Below are positions 49,901 through 62,875 of a stretch of DNA of 64,000 nucleotides, piece after piece. This DNA comes from Astropecten irregularis (lineage: Eukaryota; Echinodermata; Asteroidea; Paxillosida; Astropectinidae). Each line of letters starts with the position of its first letter. The stretch's first letter is position 1. The position numbers and the translations under genes were made by a program. The stretch is from assembly GCA_963971285.1 (NCBI GenBank), contig OZ020251.1, forward strand, positions 8,928,001 through 8,992,000. The letters run 5' to 3'. The notes under the pieces are model-generated. The model did not search any database. It was not told where the DNA came from and was given only the letters and a program-made list of their open reading frames with translations.

Positions 49901-51837
49901 AAATTTCACGTGTCTTTTTATTTTCAGTCTAGATCATAGATCTGAATTTTTGAGCCTGAAGTCGCCCTGCATCGCAAAATCTGTAATGATTTATAAATCA
50001 TGTTATGACGTTCTACACTGTATGTGCATTATAATATGACAGCGCGCGGTCAAATTCTTTATTTTGAACACGATCTTTGAAATCTGGCTGCTCATTTCTT
50101 GGGCAGACTCAGGAAAAACAAAATTTCACGTGTCTTTTTATTTTCAGTCTAGATCATAGATCTGAATTTTCGAGCCTGAAGTCGCCCTGCATAGCGAAAT
50201 CTGTAATGTTTTACAAATCATGCAATACCGGTTGAGATTGTATGTGTATTATATATGGCAGCACGCACAGTCTATTTCCTTATTTTGAACACGATCTTTG
50301 AACTATGGCTGCTCATTTCTGGGGCAAACTCAGGGAAAACAAAATTTCACGTGTCTTTTTATTTTCATTCTAGATCATAGATCTGAATTTTTGAGCCTGG
50401 AGTCGCCCTGCATAGCGAAATCTGTAATGTTTTACAAATCATGCAATACCGGTTGAGATTGTATGTGTATTATATATGGCAGCACGCACAGTCTATTTCC
50501 TTATTTTGAACACGATCTTTGAACTCTGGCTGCTCATTTCTGGGGCAAACTCAGGGAAAACAAAATTTCATGTGTCTTTTTATTTTCAGTCTAGATCATA
50601 GATCTGAATTTTTGAGCCTGAAGTCGCCCTGCATCGCGAAATCTGTAATGATTTATAAATCATGTTATGACGTTCTACACTGTATGTGCATTATAATATG
50701 ACAGCGCGCGGTCAAATTCTTTATTTTGAACACGATCTTTGAAATCTGGCTGCTCATTTCTTGGGCAGACTCAGGAAAAACAAAATTTCACGTGTCTTTT
50801 TTTTTTCAGTCTAGATCATAGATCTGAATTTTCGAGCCTGAAGTCGCCCTGCATAGCGAAATCTGTAATGTTTTACAAATCATGCAATACCGGTTGAGAT
50901 TGTATGTGTATTATATATGGCAGCACGCACAGTCTATTTCCTTATTTTGAACACGATCTTTGAACTCTGGCTGCTCATTTCTGGGGCAAACTCAGGGAAA
51001 ACAAAATTTCACGTGTCTTTTTATTTTCATTCTAGATCATAGATCTGAATTTTTGAGCCTGGAGTCGCCCTGCATAGCGAAATCTGTAATGTTTTACAAA
51101 TCATGCAATACCGGTTGAGATTGTATGTGTATTATATATGGCAGCACGCACAGTCTATTTCCTTATTTTGAACACGATCTTTGAACTCTGGCTGCTCATT
51201 TCTGGGGCAAACTCAGGGAAAACAAAATTTCACGTGTCTTTTTATTTTCAGTCTGGATCATAGATCTGAATTTTTGAGCCTGAAGTCGCCCTGCATCGCG
51301 AAATCTGTAATGATTTATAAATCATGTTATGACGTTCTACACTGTATGTGCATTATAATATGACAGCGCGCGGTCAAATTCTTTATTTTGAACACGATCT
51401 TTGAAATCTGGCTGCTCATTTCTTGGGCAGACTCAGGAAAAACAAAATTTCACGTGTCTTTTTATTTTCAGTCTAGATCATAGATCTGAATTTTCGAGCC
51501 TGAAGTCGCCCTGCATAGCGAAATCTGTAATGTTTTACAAATCATGCAATACCGGTTGAGATTGTATGTGTATTATATATGGCAGCACGCACAGTCTATT
51601 TCCTTATTTTGAACACGATCTTTGAACTCTGGCTGCTCATTTCTGGGGCAAACTCAGGGAAAACAAAATTTCACGTGTCTTTTTATTTTCATTCTAGATC
51701 ATAGATCTGAATTTTTGAGCCTGGAGTCGCCCTGCATAGCGAAATCTGTAATGTTTTACAAATCATGCAATACCGGTTGAGATTGTATGTGTATTATATA
51801 TGGCAGCACGCACAGTCTATTTCCTTATTTTGAACAC
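46982..51837 (+). repeat. 22-mer HOR, copy 1 (4,856 bp)
   Basis: Twenty-two monomers in modules of 3, 2, 3, 3, 2, 3, 3, 3. Two a*-b* pairs lie inside, with b* at 47,257 and 49,023, separated by 8 monomers, with 14 monomers to the next. It equals twice the 11-mer in length, with an internal a*-b* pair shifted by a trimer. Also marked by TTTCATGTGTC near 50,569 and CAGTCTGGATC near 51,250. Confidence 0.88.
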
Positions 51838-54800
51838 GATCTTTGAACTCTGGCTGCTCATTTCTGGGGCAAACTCAGGGAAAACAAAATTTCACTTGTC
51901 TTTTTATTTTCAGTCTAGATCATAGATCTGAATTTTTGAGCCTGAAGTCGCCCTGCATCGCGAAATCTGTAATGATTTATAAATCATGTTATGACGTTCT
52001 ACACTGTATGTGCATTATAATATGACAGCGCGCGGTCAAATTCTTTATTTTGAACACGATCTTTGAAATCTGGCTGCTCATTTCTTGGGCAGACTCAGGA
52101 AAAACAAAATTTTAACGTGTCTTTTTATTTTCAGTCTAGATCATAGATCTGAATTTTCGAGCCTGAAGTCGCCCTGCATAGCGAAATCTGTAATGTTTTA
52201 CAGATCATGCAATACCGGTTGAGATTGTATGTGTATTATATATGGCAGCACGCACAGTCTATTTCCTTATTTTGAACACGATCTTTGAACTCTGGCTGCT
52301 CATTTCTGGGGCAAACTCAGGGAAAACAAAATTTCACGTGTCTTTTTATTTTCAGTCTAGATCATAGATCTGAATTTTTGAGCCTGAAGTCGCCCTGCAT
52401 CGCGAAATCTGTAATGATTTATAAATCATGTTATGACGTTCTACACTGTATGTGCATTATAATATGACAGCGCGCGGTCAAATTCTTTATTTTGAACACG
52501 ATCTTTGAAATCTGGCTGCTCATTTCTTGGGCAGACTCAGGAAAAACAAAATTTCACGTGTCTTTTTTTTTTCAGTCTAGATCATAGATCTGAATTTTCG
52601 AGCCTGAAGTCGCCCTGCATAGCGAAATCTGTAATGTTTTACAAATCATGCAATACCGGTTGAGATTGTATGTGTATTATATATGGCAGCACGCACAGTC
52701 TATTTCCTTATTTTGAACACGATCTTTGAACTCTGGCTGCTCATTTCTGGGGCAAACTCAGGGAAAACAAAATTTCACGTGTCTTTTTATTTTCATTCTA
52801 GATCATAGATCTGAATTTTTGAGCCTGGAGTCGCCCTGCATAGCGAAATCTGTAATGTTTTACAAATCATGCAATACCGGTTGAGATTGTATGTGTATTA
52901 TATATGGCAGCACGCACAGTCTATTTCCTTATTTTGAACACGATCTTTGAACTCTGGCTGCTCATTTCTGGGGCAAACTCAGGGAAAACAAAATTTCACG
53001 TGTCTTTTTATTTTCAGTCTGGATCATAGATCTGAATTTTTGAGCCTGAAGTCGCCCTGCATCGCGAAATCTGTAATGATTTATAAATCATGTTATGACG
53101 TTCTACACTGTATGTGCATTATAATATGACAGCGCGCGGTCAAATTCTTTATTTTGAACACGATCTTTGAAATCTGGCTGCTCATTTCTTGGGCAGACTC
53201 AGGAAAAACAAAATTTCACGTGTCTTTTTATTTTCAGTCTAGATCATAGATCTGAATTTTCGAGCCTGAAGTCGCCCTGCATAGCGAAATCTGTAATGTT
53301 TTACAAATCATGCAATACCGGTTGAGATTGTATGTGTATTATATATGGCAGCACGCACAGTCTATTTCCTTATTTTGAACACGATCTTTGAACTCTGGCT
53401 GCTCATTTCTGGGGCAAACTCAGGGAAAACAAAATTTCACGTGTCTTTTTATTTTCATTCTAGATCATAGATCTGAATTTTTGAGCCTGGAGTCGCCCTG
53501 CATAGCGAAATCTGTAATGTTTTACAAATCATGCAATACCGGTTGAGATTGTATGTGTATTATATATGGCAGCACGCACAGTCTATTTCCTTATTTTGAA
53601 CACGATCTTTGAACTCTGGCTGCTCATTTCTGGGGCAAACTCAGGGAAAACAAAATTTCACTTGTCTTTTTATTTTCAGTCTAGATCATAGATCTGAATT
53701 TTTGAGCCTGAAGTCGCCCTGCATCGCGAAATCTGTAATGATTTATAAATCATGTTATGACGTTCTACACTGTATGTGCATTATAATATGACAGCGCGCG
53801 GTCAAATTCTTTATTTTGAACACGATCTTTGAAATCTGGCTGCTCATTTCTTGGGCAGACTCAGGAAAAACAAAATTTTAACGTGTCTTTTTATTTTCAG
53901 TCTAGATCATAGATCTGAATTTTCGAGCCTGAAGTCGCCCTGCATAGCGAAATCTGTAATGTTTTACAGATCATGCAATACCGGTTGAGATTGTATGTGT
54001 ATTATATATGGCAGCACGCACAGTCTATTTCCTTATTTTGAACACGATCTTTGAACTCTGGCTGCTCATTTCTGGGGCAAACTCAGGGAAAACAAAATTT
54101 CACGTGTCTTTTTATTTTCAGTCTAGATCATAGATCTGAATTTTTGAGCCTGAAGTCGCCCTGCATCGCAAAATCTGTAATGATTTATAAATCATGTTAT
54201 GACGTTCTACACTGTATGTGCATTATAATATGACAGCGCGCGGTCAAATTCTTTATTTTGAACACGATCTTTGAAATCTGGCTGCTCATTTCTTGGGCAG
54301 ACTCAGGAAAAACAAAATTTCACGTGTCTTTTTATTTTCAGTCTAGATCATAGATCTGAATTTTCGAGCCTGAAGTCGCCCTGCATAGCGAAATCTGTAA
54401 TGTTTTACAAATCATGCAATACCGGTTGAGATTGTATGTGTATTATATATGGCAGCACGCACAGTCTATTTCCTTATTTTGAACACGATCTTTGAACTAT
54501 GGCTGCTCATTTCTGGGGCAAACTCAGGGAAAACAAAATTTCACGTGTCTTTTTATTTTCATTCTAGATCATAGATCTGAATTTTTGAGCCTGGAGTCGC
54601 CCTGCATAGCGAAATCTGTAATGTTTTACAAATCATGCAATACCGGTTGAGATTGTATGTGTATTATATATGGCAGCACGCACAGTCTATTTCCTTATTT
54701 TGAACACGATCTTTGAACTCTGGCTGCTCATTTCTGGGGCAAACTCAGGGAAAACAAAATTTCATGTGTCTTTTTATTTTCAGTCTAGATCATAGATCTG

Positions 54801-56914
54801 AATTTTTGAGCCTGAAGTCGCCCTGCATCGCGAAATCTGTAATGATTTATAAATCATGTTATGACGTTCTACACTGTATGTGCATTATAATATGACAGCG
54901 CGCGGTCAAATTCTTTATTTTGAACACGATCTTTGAAATCTGGCTGCTCATTTCTTGGGCAGACTCAGGAAAAACAAAATTTCACGTGTCTTTTTTTTTT
55001 CAGTCTAGATCATAGATCTGAATTTTCGAGCCTGAAGTCGCCCTGCATAGCGAAATCTGTAATGTTTTACAAATCATGCAATACCGGTTGAGATTGTATG
55101 TGTATTATATATGGCAGCACGCACAGTCTATTTCCTTATTTTGAACACGATCTTTGAACTCTGGCTGCTCATTTCTGGGGCAAACTCAGGGAAAACAAAA
55201 TTTCACGTGTCTTTTTATTTTCATTCTAGATCATAGATCTGAATTTTTGAGCCTGGAGTCGCCCTGCATAGCGAAATCTGTAATGTTTTACAAATCATGC
55301 AATACCGGTTGAGATTGTATGTGTATTATATATGGCAGCACGCACAGTCTATTTCCTTATTTTGAACACGATCTTTGAACTCTGGCTGCTCATTTCTGGG
55401 GCAAACTCAGGGAAAACAAAATTTCACGTGTCTTTTTATTTTCAGTCTAGATCATAGATCTGAATTTTTGAGCCTGAAGTCGCCCTGCATCGCGAAATCT
55501 GTAATGATTTATAAATCATGTTATGACGTTCTACACTGTATGTGCATTATAATATGACAGCGCGCGGTCAAATTCTTTATTTTGAACACGATCTTTGAAA
55601 TCTGGCTGCTCATTTCTTGGGCAGACTCAGGAAAAACAAAATTTCACGTGTCTTTTTTTTTTCAGTCTAGATCATAGATCTGAATTTTCGAGCCTGAAGT
55701 CGCCCTGCATAGCGAAATCTGTAATGTTTTACAAATCATGCAATACCGGTTGAGATTGTATGTGTATTATATATGGCAGCACGCACAGTCTATTTCCTTA
55801 TTTTGAACACGATCTTTGAACTCTGGCTGCTCATTTCTGGGGCAAACTCAGGGAAAACAAAATTTCACGTGTCTTTTTATTTTCATTCTAGATCATAGAT
55901 CTGAATTTTTGAGCCTGGAGTCGCCCTGCATAGCGAAATCTGTAATGTTTTACAAATCATGCAATACCGGTTGAGATTGTATGTGTATTATATATGGCAG
56001 CACGCACAGTCTATTTCCTTATTTTGAACACGATCTTTGAACTCTGGCTGCTCATTTCTGGGGCAAACTCAGGGAAAACAAAATTTCACGTGTCTTTTTA
56101 TTTTCATTCTAGATCATAGATCTGAATTTTTGAGCCTGGAGTCGCCCTGCATAGCGAAATCTGTAATGTTTTACAAATCATGCAATACCGGTTGAGATTG
56201 TATGTGTATTATATATGGCAGCACGCACAGTCTATTTCCTTATTTTGAACACGATCTTTGAACTCTGGCTGCTCATTTCTGGGGCAAACTCAGGGAAAAC
56301 AAAATTTCACGTGTCTTTTTATTTTCAGTCTGGATCATAGATCTGAATTTTTGAGCCTGAAGTCGCCCTGCATCGCGAAATCTGTAATGATTTATAAATC
56401 ATGTTATGACGTTCTACACTGTATGTGCATTATAATATGACAGCGCGCGGTCAAATTCTTTATTTTGAACACGATCTTTGAAATCTGGCTGCTCATTTCT
56501 TGGGCAGACTCAGGAAAAACAAAATTTCACGTGTCTTTTTATTTTCAGTCTAGATCATAGATCTGAATTTTCGAGCCTGAAGTCGCCCTGCATAGCGAAA
56601 TCTGTAATGTTTTACAAATCATGCAATACCGGTTGAGATTGTATGTGTATTATATATGGCAGCACGCACAGTCTATTTCCTTATTTTGAACACGATCTTT
56701 GAACTCTGGCTGCTCATTTCTGGGGCAAACTCAGGGAAAACAAAATTTCACGTGTCTTTTTATTTTCATTCTAGATCATAGATCTGAATTTTTGAGCCTG
56801 GAGTCGCCCTGCATAGCGAAATCTGTAATGTTTTACAAATCATGCAATACCGGTTGAGATTGTATGTGTATTATATATGGCAGCACGCACAGTCTATTTC
56901 CTTATTTTGAACAC
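51838..56914 (+). repeat. 22-mer HOR, copy 2, with one extra monomer (23, 5,077 bp)
   Basis: Modules of 2, 3, 3, 2, 3, 3, 4, 3. b* lies at 52,113 and 53,879 (8 monomers apart, as in copy 1), then 15 monomers to the next. The four-monomer module at 55,370-56,252 is a-b-c-c, a direct duplication of class c, which accounts for the additional 221 bp. TTTCATGTGTC recurs near 54,763. Confidence 0.88.
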
Positions 56915-59900
56915 GATCTTTGAACTCTGGCTGCTCATTTCTGGGGCAAACTCAGGGAAAACAAAATTTCACTTGTCTTTTTATTTTCAGTCTAGATCAT
57001 AGATCTGAATTTTTGAGCCTGAAGTCGCCCTGCATCGCGAAATCTGTAATGATTTATAAATCATGTTATGACGTTCTACACTGTATGTGCATTATAATAT
57101 GACAGCGCGCGGTCAAATTCTTTATTTTGAACACGATCTTTGAAATCTGGCTGCTCATTTCTTGGGCAGACTCAGGAAAAACAAAATTTTAACGTGTCTT
57201 TTTATTTTCAGTCTAGATCATAGATCTGAATTTTCGAGCCTGAAGTCGCCCTGCATAGCGAAATCTGTAATGTTTTACAGATCATGCAATACCGGTTGAG
57301 ATTGTATGTGTATTATATATGGCAGCACGCACAGTCTATTTCCTTATTTTGAACACGATCTTTGAACTCTGGCTGCTCATTTCTGGGGCAAACTCAGGGA
57401 AAACAAAATTTCACGTGTCTTTTTATTTTCAGTCTAGATCATAGATCTGAATTTTTGAGCCTGAAGTCGCCCTGCATCGCAAAATCTGTAATGATTTATA
57501 AATCATGTTATGACGTTCTACACTGTATGTGCATTATAATATGACAGCGCGCGGTCAAATTCTTTATTTTGAACACGATCTTTGAAATCTGGCTGCTCAT
57601 TTCTTGGGCAGACTCAGGAAAAACAAAATTTCACGTGTCTTTTTATTTTCAGTCTAGATCATAGATCTGAATTTTCGAGCCTGAAGTCGCCCTGCATAGC
57701 GAAATCTGTAATGTTTTACAAATCATGCAATACCGGTTGAGATTGTATGTGTATTATATATGGCAGCACGCACAGTCTATTTCCTTATTTTGAACACGAT
57801 CTTTGAACTATGGCTGCTCATTTCTGGGGCAAACTCAGGGAAAACAAAATTTCACGTGTCTTTTTATTTTCATTCTAGATCATAGATCTGAATTTTTGAG
57901 CCTGGAGTCGCCCTGCATAGCGAAATCTGTAATGATTTATAAATCATGTTATGACGTTCTACACTGTATGTGCATTATAATATGACAGCGCGCGGTCAAA
58001 TTCTTTATTTTGAACACGATCTTTGAAATCTGGCTGCTCATTTCTTGGGCAGACTCAGGAAAAACAAAATTTCACGTGTCTTTTTATTTTCAGTCTAGAT
58101 CATAGATCTGAATTTTCGAGCCTGAAGTCGCCCTGCATAGCGAAATCTGTAATGTTTTACAAATCATGCAATACCGGTTGAGATTGTATGTGTATTATAT
58201 ATGGCAGCACGCACAGTCTATTTCCTTATTTTGAACACGATCTTTGAACTATGGCTGCTCATTTCTGGGGCAAACTCAGGGAAAACAAAATTTCACGTGT
58301 CTTTTTATTTTCATTCTAGATCATAGATCTGAATTTTTGAGCCTGGAGTCGCCCTGCATAGCGAAATCTGTAATGTTTTACAAATCATGCAATACCGGTT
58401 GAGATTGTATGTGTATTATATATGGCAGCACGCACAGTCTATTTCCTTATTTTGAACACGATCTTTGAACTCTGGCTGCTCATTTCTGGGGCAAACTCAG
58501 GGAAAACAAAATTTCACGTGTCTTTTTATTTTCAGTCTAGATCATAGATCTGAATTTTTGAGCCTGAAGTCGCCCTGCATCGCGAAATCTGTAATGATTT
58601 ATAAATCATGTTATGACGTTCTACACTGTATGTGCATTATAATATGACAGCGCGCGGTCAAATTCTTTATTTTGAACACGATCTTTGAAATCTGGCTGCT
58701 CATTTCTTGGGCAGACTCAGGAAAAACAAAATTTCACGTGTCTTTTTTTTTTCAGTCTAGATCATAGATCTGAATTTTCGAGCCTGAAGTCGCCCTGCAT
58801 AGCGAAATCTGTAATGTTTTACAAATCATGCAATACCGGTTGAGATTGTATGTGTATTATAAATGGCAGCACGCACAGTCTATTTCCTTATTTTGAACAC
58901 GATCTTTGAACTCTGGCTGCTCATTTCTGGGGCAAACTCAGGGAAAACAAAATTTCACGTGTCTTTTTATTTTCATTCTAGATCATAGATCTGAATTTTT
59001 GAGCCTGGAGTCGCCCTGCATAGCGAAATCTGTAATGTTTTACAAATCATGCAATACCGGTTGAGATTGTATGTGTATTATATATGGCAGCACGCACAGT
59101 CTATTTCCTTATTTTGAACACGATCTTTGAACTCTGGCTGCTCATTTCTGGGGCAAACTCAGGGAAAACAAAATTTCACTTGTCTTTTCTATTTTCAGTC
59201 TAGATCATAGATCTGAATTTTTGCGCCTGAAGTCGCCCTGCATCGCGAAATCTGTAATGATTTATAAATCATGTTATGACGTTCTACACTGTATGTGCAT
59301 TATAATATGACAGCGCGCGGTCAAATTCTTTATTTTGAACACGATCTTTGAAATCTGGCTGCTCATTTCTTGGGCAGACTCAGGAAAAACAAAATTTTAA
59401 CGTGTCTTTTTATTTTCAGTCTAGATCATAGATCTGAATTTTCGAGCCTGAAGTCGCCCTGCATAGCGAAATCTGTAATGTTTTACAGATCATGCAATAC
59501 CGGTTGAGATTGTATGTGTATTATATATGGCAGCACGCACAGTCTATTTCCTTATTTTGAACACGATCTTTGAACTCTGGCTGCTCATTTCTGGGGCAAA
59601 CTCAGGGAAAACAAAATTTCACGTGTCTTTTTATTTTCAGTCTAGATCATAGATCTGAATTTTTGAGCCTGAAGTCGCCCTGCATCGCAAAATCTGTAAT
59701 GATTTATGAATCATGTTATGACGTTCTACACTGTATGTGCATTATAATATGACAGCGCGCGGTCAAATTCTTTATTTTGAACACGATCTTTGAAATCTGG
59801 CTGCTCATTTCTTGGGCAGACTCAGGAAAAACAAAATTTCACGTGTCTTTTTATTTTCAGTCTAGATCATAGATCTGAATTTTCGAGCCTGAAGTCGCCC

Positions 59901-62875
59901 TGCATAGCGAAATCTGTAATGTTTTACAAATCATGCAATACCGGTTGAGATTGTATGTGTATTATATATGGCAGCACGCATAGTCTATTTCCTTATTTTG
60001 AACACGATCTTTGAACTATGGCTGCTCATTTCTGGGGCAAACTCAGGGAAAACAAAATTTCACGTGTCTTTTTTTTTTCATTCTAGATCATAGATCTGAA
60101 TTTTTGAGCCTGGAGTCGCCCTGCATAGCGAAATCTGTAATGTTTTACAAATCATGCAATACCGGTTGAGATTGTATGTGTATTATATATGGCAGCACGC
60201 ACAGTCTATTTCCTTATTTTGAACACGATCTTTGAACTCTGGCTGCTCATTTCTGGGGCAAACTCAGGGAAAACAAAATTTCACGTGTCTTTTTATTTTC
60301 ATTCTAGATCATAGATCTGAATTTTTGAGCCTGGAGTCGCCCTGCATAGCGAAATCTGTAATGTTTTACAAATCATGCAATACCGGTTGAGATTGTATGT
60401 GTATTATATATGGCAGCACGCACAGTCTATTTCCTTATTTTGAACACGATCTTTGAACTCTGGCTGCTCATTTCTGGGGCAAACTCAGGGAAAACAAAAT
60501 TTCACTTGTCTTTTTATTTTCAGTCTAGATCATAGATCTGAATTTTTGCGCCTGAAGTCGCCCTGCATCGCGAAATCTGTAATGATTTATAAATCATGTT
60601 ATGACGTTCTACACTGTATGTGCATTATAATATGACAGCGCGCGGTCAAATTCTTTATTTTGAACACGATCTTTGAAATCTGGCTGCTCATTTCTTGGGC
60701 AGACTCAGGAAAAACAAAATTTTAACGTGTCTTTTTATTTTCAGTCTAGATCATAGATCTGAATTTTCGAGCCTGAAGTCGCCCTGCATAGCGAAATCTG
60801 TAATGTTTTACAGATCATGCAATACCGGTTGAGATTGTATGTGTATTATATATGGCAGCACGCACAGTCTATTTCCTTATTTTGAACACGATCTTTGAAC
60901 TCTGGCTGCTCATTTCTGGGGCAAACTCAGGGAAAACAAAATTTCACGTGTCTTTTTATTTTCAGTCTAGATCATAGATCTGAATTTTTGAGCCTGAAGT
61001 CGCCCTGCATCGCAAAATCTGTAATGATTTATGAATCATGTTATGACGTTCTACACTGTATGTGCATTATAATATGACAGCGCGCGGACAAATTCTTTAT
61101 TTTGAACACGATCTTTGAAATCTGGCTGCTCATTTCTTGGGCAGACTCAGGAAAAACAAAATTTCACGTGTCTTTTTATTTTCAGTCTAGATCATAGATC
61201 TGAATTTTCGAGCCTGAAGTCGCCCTGCATAGCGAAATCTGTAATGTTTTACAAATCATGCAATACCGGTTGAGATTGTATGTGTATTATATATGGCAGC
61301 ACGCACAGTCTATTTCCTTATTTTGAACACGATCTTTGAACTATGGCTGCTCATTTCTGGGGCAAACTCAGGGAAAACAAAATTTCACGTGTCTTTTTAT
61401 TTTCATTCTAGATCATAGATCTGAATTTTTGAGCCTGGAGTCGCCCTGCATAGCGAAATCTGTAATGTTTTACAAATCATGCAATACCGGTTGAGATTGT
61501 ATGTGTATTATATATGGCAGCACGCACAGTCTATTTCCTTATTTTGAACACGATCTTTGAACTCTGGCTGCTCATTTCTGGGGCAAACTCAGGGAAAACA
61601 AAATTTCATGTGTCTTTTTATTTTCAGTCTAGATCATAGATCTGAATTTTTGAGCCTGAAGTCGCCCTGCATCGCGAAATCTGTAATGATTTATAAATCA
61701 TGTTATGACGTTCTACACTGTATGTGCATTATAATATGACAGCGCGCGGTCAAATTCTTTATTTTGAACACGATCTTTGAAATCTGGCTGCTCATTTCTT
61801 GGGCAGACTCAGGAAAAACAAAATTTCACGTGTCTTTTTTTTTTCAGTCTAGATCATAGATCTGAATTTTCGAGCCTGAAGTCGCCCTGCATAGCGAAAT
61901 CTGTAATGTTTTACAAATCATGCAATACCGGTTGAGATTGTATGTGTATTATATATGGCAGCACGCACAGTCTATTTCCTTATTTTGAACACGATCTTTG
62001 AACTCTGGCTGCTCATTTCTGGGGCAAACTCAGGGAAAACAAAATTTCACGTGTCTTTTTATTTTCATTCTAGATCATAGATCTGAATTTTTGAGCCTGG
62101 AGTCGCCCTGCATAGCGAAATCTGTAATGTTTTACAAATCATGCAATACCGGTTGAGATTGTATGTGTATTATATATGGCAGCACGCACAGTCTATTTCC
62201 TTATTTTGAACACGATCTTTGAACTCTGGCTGCTCATTTCTGGGGCAAACTCAGGGAAAACAAAATTTCACGTGTCTTTTTATTTTCAGTCTAGATCATA
62301 GATCTGAATTTTTGAGCCTGAAGTCGCCCTGCATCGCGAAATCTGTAATGATTTATAAATCATGTTATGACGTTCTACACTGTATGTGCATTATAATATG
62401 ACAGCGCGCGGTCAAATTCTTTATTTTGAACACGATCTTTGAAATCTGGCTGCTCATTTCTTGGGCAGACTCAGGAAAAACAAAATTTCACGTGTCTTTT
62501 TATTTTCAGTCTAGATCATAGATCTGAATTTTCGAGCCTGAAGTCGCCCTGCATAGCGAAATCTGTAATGTTTTACAAATCATGCAATACCGGTTGAGAT
62601 TGTATGTGTATTATATATGGCAGCACGCACAGTCTATTTCCTTATTTTGAACACGATCTTTGAACTCTGGCTGCTCATTTCTGGGGCAAACTCAGGGAAA
62701 ACAAAATTTCACGTGTCTTTTTATTTTCATTCTAGATCATAGATCTGAATTTTTGAGCCTGGAGTCGCCCTGCATAGCGAAATCTGTAATGTTTTACAAA
62801 TCATGCAATACCGGTTGAGATTGTATGTGTATTATATATGGCAGCACGCACAGTCTATTTCCTTATTTTGAACAC
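56915..62875 (+). repeat. 27-mer HOR (5,961 bp)
   Basis: Twenty-seven monomers from one a*-b* pair to the corresponding pair 5,961 bp later. Internal b* copies are at 57,190, 59,398 and 60,723. At 57,798 a monomer starts as class c (GAACTATGGC, TTCATTCTAG, CCTGGAG, GCATAGCG) and ends with tail A, a c/a chimera. Another a-b-c-c module is at 59,565-60,447. Two a* monomers here read TTTTGCGCCTG. Confidence 0.88.
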
